A stretch of 64,000 nucleotides of DNA from Arthonia radiata (lineage: Eukaryota > Ascomycota > Arthoniomycetes > Arthoniales > Arthoniaceae): NCBI GenBank assembly GCA_002989075.1, contig PSQN01000008.1:1-64000 (forward strand). The letters run 5' to 3'. Position numbers and translations under genes: made by a program. The notes below the pieces were generated by a model. It did no database searches, was not told where the DNA came from, and worked only from the letters and a program-made list of their open reading frames with translations. Of the stretch, positions 1-10,979 are shown one piece after another (position 1 is the stretch's first letter; each line of letters opens with the position of its first letter).

Positions 1-604
1 GCGTACTGCCCCTTGGGCCACTCGCAGGTCCAGTCCTCGTGATGCTTGAAATCGGAGTTCGCGGAAGGACCACCACGTGCAGCCATGTCGCCAAACAAGG
101 CCTTCATGCAACGGCAGCACACTGGGACGTAAGCCTCTGGCTGAGGCTGGATTGACGCAGGCACGGCGCGAAAAGCGGGATTCGAGGAGGCAGACCGGCG
201 AGACTTCGCAGGCGACTCGGGCTCATAAGCAGTGCCGCGGTGATAGGGAGAACGGACGATCTCGTCATCGTCGGAGTCGTCTTTACGGACGTGACGCTTT
301 CGACGAGCTAGAATGCTAACAGTCAGACTAGGACAAAGCAATGAGAGATAGGAGACTTACGAGGAGTCGCAGGAGTCAGAGACACGCTACCTAGTTCGGG
401 AGAGCGTGGAACAGGAGAAGCCGCAGATGATTCAGGAATTGGTGAAGCAACCTTGGGAGCTTTCTTCTTGCGGGCGTCACGAAGAAGAGCTTCAGGATCA
501 ACAGCGGCTTCAGGGTCCTCAATGCCGCGAGTTGAGCGGCGAGTTGGCGCTTCAGGAGAGCTCGCTCCAGCAGCGGGTTTGTTGACGGGGTTGAAACCCG
601 ACAT
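1..604 (-). CDS. Partial gene for a small Cys-motif protein of unknown function (5' part)
   Basis: Start ATG at 604 (protein begins MSGFNPVNK). Exon 1 is 604-361. A 53-nt intron (360-308) has a GTAAGT donor, a CTGAC-like branch and a CTAG acceptor. Exon 2 stays open to the window edge, giving about 183 residues so far. The N-terminal half is Pro/Ser/Ala-rich and basic. Near the window edge come a CCRC motif (VCCRCMKAL) and a further Cys in a WTCEW context, as in a small zinc-binding fold. A domain resembling the Cys-rich DUF3716 type of fungal proteins is possible, but I cannot confirm it. The whole visible gene plus about 800 bp upstream is present a second time, heavily RIP-mutated, at 6212-7620, so it belongs to a duplicated or mobile unit. 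Its base composition is normal, unlike the AT-rich block next to it. Reading frame and intron are well supported; function is unknown. Confidence 0.6.
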
Positions 605-1409
605 AGTGGAGATTGTGAAGGCGAATTGGAGGCAATCTGACACCGGATTAGCTACGAACTCATCACCCAAGAAGAGAAGTGAAGGCCTACCAGAGAAGAG
701 AAGCTTGCAGGCCAAGCAGAAGAGTATGATGATGTTGAAGAAAGAAAGAGGAAGTTCGAAAGAGCAAGAGCCTTGTTTTATGCCTATCGTCAGGTACCGA
801 TAACAAAGCTTCCGCCTACAGGTGCGGATTTGGGAGCAAAGAAGCCCATTCACGCAGGTTGCTACTGCCTACAGGGGCAATTGATCGGCAAAAGCGTGCA
901 TGAGAGCATGCAAAAGAACGCGAAATCAGGTGAAAATGATACAAAACCTCACCACCGAGCTCACAACTCAGGCTCGGGAGCTTCAAATCAAAAGTGAAGC
1001 TCAGCACTACAACTCGGTGCTGCAGAAAACCAGCACCAAACGACGCGCAGGATGACAGTGAGCAACATCACTCTTTTCCCGACTGAACGCAGACATGAGC
1101 CAGCGGGTTTTTAACGAGGTTGTTGCCCTGCGTAAGACGATGAATGGAAGGTGCGATAGAGATGGCGGATTGCACCCGGATCGAGGGCGATCCTCCTCAA
1201 GGGGGAAGGCAGTTGTGATGCATAGACGTCCCGATGGCGAATTGGGACGGAATGTTGCCTATTTGGGAAGGCTGCGATCCTTGGAGGATATCTTCCCTCC
1301 AGTGGACGCATCCCTTTCTGGTCTCCTCAATAATTAGCTTGAACACCAGTAGGGCCTATCTGGGCCCTTTTTGCCACCTGACTGCTCCCTGCCCTACACC
1401 CAGATCACA
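1..1409. repeat. Direct repeat, undamaged copy (copy A)
   Basis: Each base here aligns without gaps to a base 6,211 positions further right (1 with 6212, 1409 with 7620). Homology stops abruptly after 1409. This copy has ordinary composition and open frames, whereas the partner is saturated with C-to-T and G-to-A transitions. Besides the minus-strand gene, it holds about 800 bp of upstream DNA, including a short plus-strand frame (900-1055, 51 codons) that encodes a charged, Gln-rich, helix-like peptide of doubtful status. The left end of the repeat lies outside the window. Confidence 0.9.
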
Positions 1410-4400
1410 TTAGTACGCTAAATATAAAGATATTTTTTCTAAAGAACTGTCGAATAAGCTTGCGCCGCTTAGTAAGCATACTTATAAGATTAAACTTAAG
1501 GATAGTATAGAACCTCTATATAAGCTAATTTACTCTATATCGTAGAATAAGCTAAAGACGCTTTAAAAGTATCTAAATACTATAATTAAGAAAGGATAGA
1601 TACAATCCTTTACTAGTCCGGCGGATGCTTCGGTTCTATTTATATTTAAGACAGACAGATCGTTAAAACTGTATATTAACTATTATAGTTTAAACAATGT
1701 AACTGTAAAGAATTGCTACGTATTACCGCTAGTCTCTAAGATTTTTAATCGTCTGCAAGGCTCGAAGGTATTTATAAAGCTTAATCTTTACGATACCTAT
1801 TACCGTATCTATATTTATAAAGAGAATAAGTAGAAGACAGCGTTTTATATCCGATACGGGTACTATAAATACCTAGTAATGCTTTTTAGACTAGTAAACG
1901 CCTCTACTACGTTCTAGATATATATCTATAAAGCTATAGGTAATCTTATTAATACTATATATATCGTTTATATAGACAATATCTTAATTTTCTCTAAAGA
2001 CAAGGAAAGCTATAAAGGCTATATTAAAGAAGTTCTATAAAAGCTCCGTAAATAGAGTTTATTTGTAAAGCTATTTAAGTGTTAATTTTATATTACTAAG
2101 GTTTCTTTTCTAAAGTTTACCGTAAAAGTTAATAATATTAAAATAGACCTAAAAAGAATACAGACTATAGCCGAATAGCTAGTTTCTACTATTGTAAAGC
2201 AGATTCTGTTCTTTTTAGAGTTTATAAACTTCTACCGGCAATTTATCTATAAATTTAGCCGTATTGTAGCGCTAATAAATATACTAATAAAAGATATTAA
2301 GTTTATTTAGAGTAAAGCCTAACAAAAAGCTTTTAAAGCGCTAAAGCAAGCCTTTATAAATATACTAGTGTTAACGTACTTTAATCCGATACTATCGATT
2401 ATTTTAATAACTAATGTATTAGACTTTATAATAGTAGGTATTTTACTTTAGCTAAGGGTAGATAGCTAATTAATGTTGCCGTTAAATATTAACTTAAGCT
2501 TATTTATATTAAATATAGCAGATACCGCCCGAACTAGTACTAATAATAAGGCGGATATATATTTACATTCAATAGCATTCTTTTTAAAAAAATTTATAGA
2601 CGCTAAGCTAAAATATAATACCTATAATAAAGAGCTTATAGCAATATAAGCTAGCTTTAAGTACTAGCGCTATTATCTTATTAATATATAGTACTTAATA
2701 AAGATTATAACAGACTACAATAATTTATAGTATTTTATAACAATAAAAGTATTGTCTCGCTAATAGGCGCGTTAGATAGAAGACCTGTTAGTATTTAACT
2801 TTAAAATACTATACCGTACGGGTAGTAAGAACCTAGTAGACGCGCTGTCGCGCCGTTTAGATTATAAGAATTTACGTAAAGTAAAGAAAGATAACGCTAA
2901 TAAAATATTATCGAGCTTATAGTAGAAGCTTAGAAAAGATACTACTTTGCTTAGTACTAGAAAAGAGCCCTCTAACTTAGAAGAAGGTATAATTGCTATC
3001 TTAATTATATTGCTTAAAAATTAGTTTAAACACTGTTAAATAAGGGTGCAGGGAAGAAGAAGAATACTACTATAAAGAGTAGAAAGACGAGACCAGCTTA
3101 AGACTAATACAATACTTAGGCTTAGTACAGATACAATACTTAGTAGCAAGGAGAAGCTATTATTATATTGTCTATCTTGTTAGCTAGAATCCTCTAAAGA
3201 GATCCTAGCTTATATATTTAAGTTTAGCGGTCCGTACAGGACTTACTAGATATCTATTCTTTTGATAGAGGCTAAATAACCTATAACTTACTGTATAAGA
3301 CGGTAATTCTGTTTATTTAAAACTATTAGTCTTTAAGTCTATTCTATATTATCTTAGACTATAGGCCAGCTGTCTAAAACGGGTCGTATAATGCTTCTTT
3401 TTGTCTTAGACCCGGGCTACTAGGCCCGACCCTTTAGATAAAAGGCTTGTTCTATTCTAGACCAAGACAGCTGGTAGAACCTGTCCGATACTCTAGGCCC
3501 CTGAAGGCTTCGGCTAACCAGCTAGTTAGTTAATTTTCAATAAACACTATTAGCGGTTTAACTACTAATTTAAAACTCTAAACGTAACTATAATCTAAAT
3601 TGAAGGTAGATTGGAGTTAGATACAGATCTTATATAGAACGCCTAGAAGCAAGAAACGCGTTTGTCTTTCTCTACTAATACAGAGCCTTTTTTGATAGCT
3701 CTCGTATTACGAGTTAAGATAATTATAGCTACCGCTCTTAAAATAGCTTATAATAATACTTCTCGGGATCTTGCGACTTTAATTCTTAAAGCTTAGTAGA
3801 GGAATACTTTTATAAAGCAGAAAATATTAGAGTTAAAATTATTAGCTGAGACTAAAGATTAGTAGAGTAATAAAACGGTAATAGATTGCTGTTAAGCCAA
3901 TATAAGAAAGCGCCGTACAAGTCGAATCGACTTAGATACCTTAATAGAGCCTAAATTAAACTCTAAGTCTCTAAAGTACGTAAAATAGTTAGTTAATAGC
4001 TATAAGTTGTTGCGCTAAGATAGTAAAATTTAGATATTAGAATACTCTACGTTAAAGCTTGAAATTATAAGCAGAAATTATAATAATAAGCTTATTAGCT
4101 ACTTTAAGGTTAAAAAGACCCTTAAAATTCTAAAACGTAAATATACGTAAAAAAAGATAGTAACGTATATTAAGAACTTTATTGCTAAATATAATATATA
4201 CTAACGAATAGTTATAAAGAGGTATAAGCTATATAGCAAAATAGCGGCAATATTGGTTCTAATTAGCTTCTTTAAGAACTTATCTTTAAACTTTATTGTT
4301 AAACTACCGATAGTTCTTTTAAAAAACAGAAACATTGTTAATTTAATTCTTATAGTTGTAGACTACTTCTCTAATTTTATAACCTATATTTTAGTTAGTA

Positions 4401-5450
4401 AAACTATAGATACTATAAAGCTAATAGAAGTACTTTACAAATACTAAGCGAAAACGTTAAGATTCTCGAGAAGCCTCTTGTTTAATAAAGAATCTATATT
4501 TACTAGCTTATATTAAAGCATCTTTTATTAGCATTTAACTGTAAAACGAAGGTTAAGTATAGTATTTTACTCTTAAACTAATAGCTAAACTAAGCGCTAG
4601 AACTAAGAGCTTAAAAACTATCTGCGTATTTATATTTCTTAGAATTAAAATAATTAGTATAAGTATCTAAAAGAAGCTACTTTTACGTACAATTTAAAAG
4701 TTTATTTATTAACAAAAATTTTGCCGATTAAATATACGTTCGATCGCGTTGTAGACGTACTAGACGGCGCGCCGCTGCTAAATCGGTACTATACTGTAGT
4801 TAAGTCGAACAACCTTTTTATTAGCGAGAATACCTTCCATTAAGGAGGAAGATAGCTTAGACTAGAATATTCTATAGTAGTTAAGTATATAGAAGAACGC
4901 CTTCTCTGCTAATAAAAAATAAAGTAGCAGCTAGAGAAAGCTTAGCGTTTATAAACAGAATAGTATAACACTAAGTATACACTAAAATACTATATAGTAA
5001 ATAACTTAGTGCTGCTATCGTTAAAGAACCTTAAAATAAAGAGGCTAATAAAGAAGCTCGACGATCGAAGCTTAGAACTATTTAGAATCCTTAAGAAAGT
5101 AAGTAAATAAGCTTACTAGCTAGTACTGCTAGACTTCTACTACATTTACTCTATCTTCTATATATTCTTACTAGAGCTATATTACCGTTAGCTTGATATA
5201 AAACTATCTAGTCCGATTAAAGTTAATAGTAGTAAAGAATAGCTTATTAAAGTAATTTACTTTAAGATTAAAAATAAAGACTAGTATTAAACTAAGTAGC
5301 AGGGGTAGTTGGAGGCAAATAATATAATAAAGCCGCGGGCATATCTTAAAGACTCTAACGCTCTTAAGAAATTTAAGAAGTATAAAGACGCTAAGCCGAG
5401 AAACAAGCGTCTAAAATAAACTAGATAATATAGATAAGAAAGAGCTATAA
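1410..5450 (+). mobile_element. Ty3/gypsy (chromovirus-like) LTR retrotransposon fossil, pol part only, RIP-degraded
   Basis: Very AT-rich sequence in which CpA and TpG are almost absent, the mark of RIP. Conceptual reading recognises, in pol order on the plus strand, a reverse transcriptase region (about 1420-2300, catalytic block near 1970), RNase H (about 2550-2870), an integrase core (about 4200-4750) and a weak chromodomain-like tail (about 5250-5400). That order is Ty3/gypsy, probably chromovirus. The gag/protease side is missing: the element begins abruptly at the edge of copy A. I see no flanking LTRs of its own. It is interrupted by a separate solo LTR at 3034-3542. It is a broken fossil with many disabling changes; its age cannot be given beyond 'older than the nested LTR'. 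Confidence 0.85.
3034..3542. mobile_element. Nested solo LTR, about 509 bp, with 5-bp target duplication
   Basis: The segment begins TGTTAAATAAGG and is flanked by AACAC on both sides (3029-3033 and 3543-3547), the 5-bp target duplication expected of LTR integration. It is richer in G+C than its surroundings and keeps CpA/TpG steps, so it suffered less RIP than the gypsy pol it splits. Pol-like reading resumes right after it. No internal coding region is present, as expected of a solo LTR left by recombination. Orientation and family are not determined. Confidence 0.6.
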
Positions 5451-6211
5451 GCCTACGCAATTAGCCTACAATATAATACTAAAGAGAAGGTAAATTACCT
5501 TAAGTATAGTTTAAAACATAGAATTAGTATAATATTAAACTTTAAGACTATTTATATATAATTATAAAGCTTAAGCTATAAGAAAGCTAAAATAAGACTT
5601 ATATAGAGAGAAAATATAGAACTATTCTAATAGACTAAGGAAAACTACTTATATAGACTAAAACCCTAGCTAAATAAAAGATAGAAAACTATAAGAAGAC
5701 TACTTAAACTAGCACCGAAGTTAGTATAGATCGGCGGTATAATACTACTTAACTTAGCTGTAACTACCATCGACGCGGTTTTAAATCTAATTAACTAGAT
5801 TTACTATAGCTAGCTTATAAGAGGTCTTATTTATAGACGGCTAAGAGCTATACAACCTTATATTAGAATTAAAGCTCTAGCGTAGCGCCTTAATATACTT
5901 AAAATCGTTAGTATCGGCCTACTCAACCGACTTAGTGCTTAAACCGCGCTACTAGGTCTATAGCTAAACATAAAAAGCGCGAATTAGAGTAAGATAGTTG
6001 TTATAGAAAGACTCTTCGTTATTCTAAACGTTCTCGTTAGAGGTTAAAAAGAAGTTAGTACGTATAAAAAGGTTGTAAGTACGTCTCTACTAAGCAGAGA
6101 CCTAGTATATATTAATATAGAGTTAATTAGTATTTAAGATAGAGAAGTATTAGACTTACTATCTTATACTTGTTTAATAACCTTCTAACACTAGTACAGC
6201 GAGCATACTTA
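5450..6211. other. AT-rich RIP-mutated DNA between the gypsy fossil and the second repeat copy
   Basis: No intact gene. The right-hand part, roughly 6050-6211, is probably the continuation of the RIP-mutated copy of the minus-strand gene: its partner would lie left of the window edge, and a CxxC-like pattern follows on in the same direction. The rest could be gypsy 3' sequence or other repeat debris; I cannot assign it. Confidence 0.5.
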
Positions 6212-7620
6212 GTATACTGTCTCTTAGACTACTTATAGGTCTAATTCTTATAATACTTAAAGTTAGAGTTTATAGAAGGTCTACTACGTATAGCTATATC
6301 GCTAAATAAGCCCTTTATATAATAGTAGTATACTAGAACGTAAGCCTCTAGCTAAGACTAAATTAATGTAGATATAGCGCAAAAAGCGGAATTCGAGGAG
6401 ATAGACTAATAAGACTTTATAGACGACTTAAGCTTATAAGCAGTACCGTAGTAATAAAGAGAATAAACAATCTTATTATCGTTAAAATTGTCTTTACAGA
6501 CGTAATACTTTTAACGAGCTAGAATGCTAATAGTTAGACTAAAATAAAGCAATAAAAGATAAAAGACTTATAAAAAGTTATAAAAGTTAGAGATACGCTA
6601 TTTAGTTTAAAAGAGCGTAAAATAGAAAAAGCCGCAAATAATTTAGAAATTAGTAAAGTAATTTTAAAAGCTTTCTTTTTACAAGCGTTATAAAAAAGAG
6701 CTTTAAAATTAACAGCAGCTTTAAAGTTCTTAATACCGCGAGTTAAGCGGCAAGTTAGTGCTTTAAGAGAGCTTACTTTAGTAGCGAGTTTGTTAACAGA
6801 GTTAAAACTCGATATAGTAGAGATTATAAAGGCGAATTAGAGGCAATTTAACACTAAATTAGCTATAAACTTTTTATCTAAGAAGAGAAGTAAAGGCTTA
6901 CTAAAGAAAAGAAGCTTATAAGCTAAGTAGAAGAGTATAATAATATTAAAGAAAGAAAGAGAAAGTTTAAAAGAGCAGGAGTCTTATTTTATATCTATCG
7001 TTAGATATCGATAACAAAGCTTCTGCCTATAGATACTAATTTAAAAGCAAAGAAGTTTATTTACGCTAGTTGCTACTACCTATAGAAGCAATTAATTAGT
7101 AAAAGTATGTATAAGAGTATATAAAAGAACGTAAAATTAGGTAAAAATAATATAAAACCTTACTATTAAGCTTATAACTTAAGCTCGGAAGCTTTAAATT
7201 AAAAGTAAAGCTTAGCACTATAACTTAGTACTGCAGAAAACTAGTACTAAACAACGTATAGAATGACAGTAAGTAACATTACTCTTTTTCTAACTAAACG
7301 TAGATATAAGTTAGTAGGTTTTTAACAAGATTATTGCTTTACGCAATATAAAAAATAAAAGGTGCAATAAATATAGCAAACTATACTTAAATCGAGAGCG
7401 ATTCTCTTTAAGAAAGAGGATAGTTATAATATATAAACGTTTTAATAGTAAATTAAGATAAAATATTGTCTATTTAGGAAGACTATAATTCTAGAAGAAT
7501 ATCTTTTATCTAGTAAACATATTTCTTTCTTTTCTCCTTAATAATTAGCTTAAATACTAGTAAAGCCTATTTAGACTCTTTTTGCTATCTAACTACTCTC
7601 TGCTCTATATCTAGATTACA
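6212..7620 (-). pseudogene. RIP-mutated second copy (copy A') of the segment at 1-1409
   Basis: Gap-free alignment to 1-1409 at offset 6,211. In the first 60 aligned bases I count about 22 differences, all transitions, about 21 of them in the direction C-to-T or G-to-A relative to copy A. That is decay on both strands, as RIP produces. The minus-strand Cys-motif gene within it is destroyed by many stops. The copy ends at 7620, exactly matching the end of copy A at 1409, and abuts a transposase relic. Confidence 0.9.
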
Positions 7621-8430
7621 ATATTATTATTAGTATAGCCTAATTCGGAAAGAGTAAGTATCGTCTTACCTTTAATATCTGTTCTGGCCTAGTATACCTA
7701 GTAAACGACGTCTAGAAGCACTACAATTGGGTCTAGCTTCGATTTAGTTATAGAGATCGTCTTAATTAGAGTAACTAGTATACAATCTATTATACTTAGA
7801 GCTACTACTCTTGTTGTATACGATCGTACTACAACTAAATTTAAAGCTTCTATTCCGACGTAGAAGCCTACTTAGTCGATATTTTAGATATTATACGAGT
7901 CAATCGTATACTTCTATATTAATTCTCTAAGCTCTTAATACTACTTTTAAATAGTATCTCGATTCTACGCTAGATACTACGTTATTTTTATTAGCTTTTA
8001 GCGTACTAGCTTATACTAAGGATACCGAGCTAGCTATCTTTAGTACTAAGACTTTAAAACTTAGGGGAGAGGTACGTCTGTACTTACATTTAACGCTCGC
8101 GCTAGGATTAAATTGACCGCCGATACGATTATACGACGGGTCGGAGCGAGGTAGATCTTCCCTAAGCGATTAATATAGCTACAGAGAGCTCTATTTTGGG
8201 CAGTTATAAGCCGCTCGGGGGTATTATAGCGCTCTTAGATCGATCCGCGCTTCCGAAAGCGGGCATAAAGCGTCGCGTATAGGATATTATTATCGCGAGC
8301 CAGCTGCTTAAAGTTAAGCTTCTTCTTTAATCAATTGGTATATAGAAGCTTCTAGATCTTCTGTTCCTGTTTCTGTAGATTTTGTGCTATATCTGAAAGT
8401 TTGAAGCGTAGAAAGATAGTAGGGAGGTGA
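7621..8430 (-). mobile_element. Truncated pogo/Fot1-type (Tc1/mariner superfamily) DNA transposon relic
   Basis: Read on the minus strand from about 8400 downwards, the conceptual protein resembles a Fot1/pogo transposase: a psq-like helix-turn-helix N-terminus, a CENPB-type middle part (about 8250-8080), then the start of the DDE catalytic domain, with a block like the family's N-x-D-E-x-G-F motif near 7890 and a later stretch like its 'ETGY' block just before 7630. The reading ends at 7621, where copy A' begins, so the C-terminal part of the DDE domain is missing. The sequence is RIP-mutated with several stops, but less AT-rich towards 8400. No terminal inverted repeats or TA duplication could be defined. 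The assignment rests on pattern recognition only. Confidence 0.6.
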
Positions 8431-8468
8431 ATCGATCTCGTGTGACCGGAGATTTCGTATAAGCGTGG

Positions 8469-8490
8469 GGTGCTAGCTTCAGCTAGCACC
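8469..8490. other. Perfect 10-bp hairpin inverted repeat upstream of the AVT-type gene
   Basis: GGTGCTAGCT, a 2-base TC loop, then AGCTAGCACC. It sits about 220 bp before the transporter start, at the edge of the repeat block. It could be a dyad protein-binding site or a leftover of a transposon end. Nothing else in 8431-8708 is recognisable. Confidence 0.6.
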
Positions 8491-8708
8491 GACGAATGAG
8501 GAAACCCGAAGCGGAATAGCGTAGGATTCTATGTCCGATAGGACCGAGTGAGGAGGGTTCGGGTAGATAGAATGATTATGGCAATGTACAGCACGAGTCT
8601 AGCGCGCAAATAGATGCCTTGAAATGTCCTATATTAGGTTTCCTCTGACGTGAGGTAATCGCCGCTTGTATCTTCGCGAAGACTGCGTGCTGCAGCTGCA
8701 AAGCAATA

Positions 8709-10979
8709 ATGTCTGGACCCAGGCCTATTGAAGGCTCTGAAGACGACCGGGATGGCACGAGAGATAGTCGATCTCCGGCCCCTGGGTCCTACGACAAGTC
8801 CGTTGCAAACGCACGTCTAGCATCACCAGTTCCAGTTGTTCGCACCCAGCAGGTTGACGAAAACGCCGTCAGTGGCGATGACAATACTGAACCGGCGTCA
8901 TTGGCGACGTCTCCTCCAGATCGGTCGGCACCTGCACATGGACCTGGACCATCAGCCCTCACCGACGCTCTGAGCACATCCAAGCCAGACCCTTCAGTCG
9001 GACCGTCTTCCATTCCTGCGCCGTCTGACGTCGAACGACACTATCCATCAACCAGTCGTGGCTCACTTCCGCCTAGCTCACTACACGATCCGATCCCAAG
9101 GTCTCGAGGCTCTCCCCGTCCACATGAAGATTTTGAGGTCGTGCGCCGTCATCTGGCAGGACCGGCTAACGATTCTTCCACCGACGACGTGGCTGAATCG
9201 ATTTCACAAGCACAATCAGTTGGGCCACTGGAAGAGAAAAAGCAGCAAGAGATAGCCCAGGCTCCAGCGGTTGACGAAGATGAGTTCTCAAGCTTACAGC
9301 TGCAGGGAGGCGATGTCACACGCGAGATTTATCGCAGGACGGAAGCGGAGGCCGTATCTCGAGCAAAACCACAACGAAGCAAGAGCATGTTCGTTCCTAG
9401 GACGGAGCCAGTCGCAGAAGAAGTTGATTACGGCAACATTCATCAACCTGGAGGCTTCCGTCGTCATCATCTTCGACGCAGTGGGCAAAGCCCCAAACCG
9501 AGCCAACGAAGTGGGGCTGGCAGTGCTGTAAACGTTGCGACAGCGCCCAAGGATGGCATTCTGACCCGGAACTTCTATGAGTTCCTATCTCTGTATGGGC
9601 ATTTTGCGGGTGAAGCAGTCGATGAGGACGACTCGGAATCTGTCCCAGAGTCGCAGCAAGACTCTACATATGATCAGCAAGAAGATCGCGACTCGAGAGA
9701 TGCAGGTGAGCGTGCGCCTCTGCTTAAGCGGGCTACAACCTACAGGCGGCGTCGCGACGACGACAAGAAGCTAAAAGCTGGAACCACTTCAACGATCATG
9801 ATTCTGCTGAAGTCATTCGTTGGCACAGGCGTCTTGTTCTTGCCAAGAGCCTTTCTAAATGGAGGTATACTGTTCAGCTTTGTTACCATGATCACGGTAT
9901 CGACTGTCAGCTACTACTGTTTCATTCTGTTAACGACGTCGCGGCTGAAGCTGAAAGGGTCCTATGCCGACATGGCCGAGATGATGTATGGTCCGTACCT
10001 CCGATCACTGGTCAACTCGTCCCTGGTCGTCAGTCAGATGGGCTTCGCATCAGCATACATCGTCTTCACCAGTGAAAATCTGCGCGCTTTTGTCCTGGCG
10101 GTGACCGACTGCAAGACCAGTATCGATATCAAGTTGATGATATTGTTGCAGCTAGTGGTGTTTCTCCCGCTTTCGCTGTATCGGAACCTGAACAAGCTCT
10201 CCTTCGTGGTGTACGTCGCCGATCTATTCATTGTCCTTGGCATCGTTTACCTTTACTACTATCATGTGTCCACTCTGGTCGATAGTGGCATTTCTGACGT
10301 CGTGCTGTTCAACGAGAATACGTGGACGCTGTTCGTGGGCACGGCTGTCTTCACGTTTGAGGGCATTGGCCTCATCATACCCATCCAAGATGGCATGAAG
10401 AAGCCTCAGCAACTTCCCAGCATCTTAGGCTTGGTCATGATCATCATCACATTCATCTTTGTAAGCATGGGCTCGCTTGCATACGCAGCGTACGGGTCCA
10501 AGACAGAGACGGTCATCCTTCTCAACATGAACCAAGACAACAAGTTCGTCAACGATGTCCAATTTATATACAGCCTGGCTATCCTTCTGTCAACCCCGAT
10601 GCAAATATTTCCAGCCATCACGATCATGGAGAACGCCATTTTTTCCCAGAGCGGTAAGTACGATAAAGACATCAAGTGGCGCAAGAACATCTTCCGCTTT
10701 GCTGTCGTTATGTCGAGTGCACTGATAGCCTGGTTGGGTGCGAACGACCTGGACAAGTTTGTTGCTCTGACTGGAAGCTTTGCTTGCATCCCGCTCGTTT
10801 ATATCTACCCTCCCCTAATCCATAAACGGGCACTCAGCGACTCAAAGTTCCAAGGCAGGATCGACTGGCTGCTATGTGGTTGCGGCTTTCTACTGATGGC
10901 CTACACCTCGGCTATCACAATCCAGAGCTGGGCAACGGGAGAGAAGCAGTCCAACCCGGGATACTGCGACAGATTCTGA
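8709..10979 (+). CDS. Vacuolar amino acid transporter, AVT3/AVT4-like (Aa_trans family)
   Basis: Single exon, 756 residues. Residues 1 to about 355 are hydrophilic, rich in Ser/Pro/Asp/Glu, and probably cytosolic. From about residue 357 follow roughly eleven membrane segments of the amino acid/auxin permease fold, starting with a KSFVGTGVLFLPRAF block typical of the AVT3/AVT4/PAT branch and continuing with FTFEGIGLIIPIQ, another family signature. Yeast Avt3/Avt4 export neutral and basic amino acids from the vacuole. The very long N-terminal tail also matches Avt4. The start at 8709 is the first in-frame ATG, and no intron is visible. This is the first intact gene right of the RIP block and shows no sign of RIP leakage. 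Family confidence is high; substrate is inference. Confidence 0.9.
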   Translation: MSGPRPIEGSEDDRDGTRDSRSPAPGSYDKSVANARLASPVPVVRTQQVDENAVSGDDNTEPASLATSPPDRSAPAHGPGPSALTDALSTSKPDPSVGPSSIPAPSDVERHYPSTSRGSLPPSSLHDPIPRSRGSPRPHEDFEVVRRHLAGPANDSSTDDVAESISQAQSVGPLEEKKQQEIAQAPAVDEDEFSSLQLQGGDVTREIYRRTEAEAVSRAKPQRSKSMFVPRTEPVAEEVDYGNIHQPGGFRRHHLRRSGQSPKPSQRSGAGSAVNVATAPKDGILTRNFYEFLSLYGHFAGEAVDEDDSESVPESQQDSTYDQQEDRDSRDAGERAPLLKRATTYRRRRDDDKKLKAGTTSTIMILLKSFVGTGVLFLPRAFLNGGILFSFVTMITVSTVSYYCFILLTTSRLKLKGSYADMAEMMYGPYLRSLVNSSLVVSQMGFASAYIVFTSENLRAFVLAVTDCKTSIDIKLMILLQLVVFLPLSLYRNLNKLSFVVYVADLFIVLGIVYLYYYHVSTLVDSGISDVVLFNENTWTLFVGTAVFTFEGIGLIIPIQDGMKKPQQLPSILGLVMIIITFIFVSMGSLAYAAYGSKTETVILLNMNQDNKFVNDVQFIYSLAILLSTPMQIFPAITIMENAIFSQSGKYDKDIKWRKNIFRFAVVMSSALIAWLGANDLDKFVALTGSFACIPLVYIYPPLIHKRALSDSKFQGRIDWLLCGCGFLLMAYTSAITIQSWATGEKQSNPGYCDRF

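Noticed and set aside
4253-4447. 64-codon open frame in the AT-rich block
   Set aside because: It is a surviving stretch of the gypsy integrase region in a RIP-degraded fossil, not a gene.
1410-8430. AT-rich block as a centromere or mitochondrial insertion
   Set aside because: Only 7 kb long, with retrotransposon and transposase domains and RIP-type substitutions; these explain the composition.
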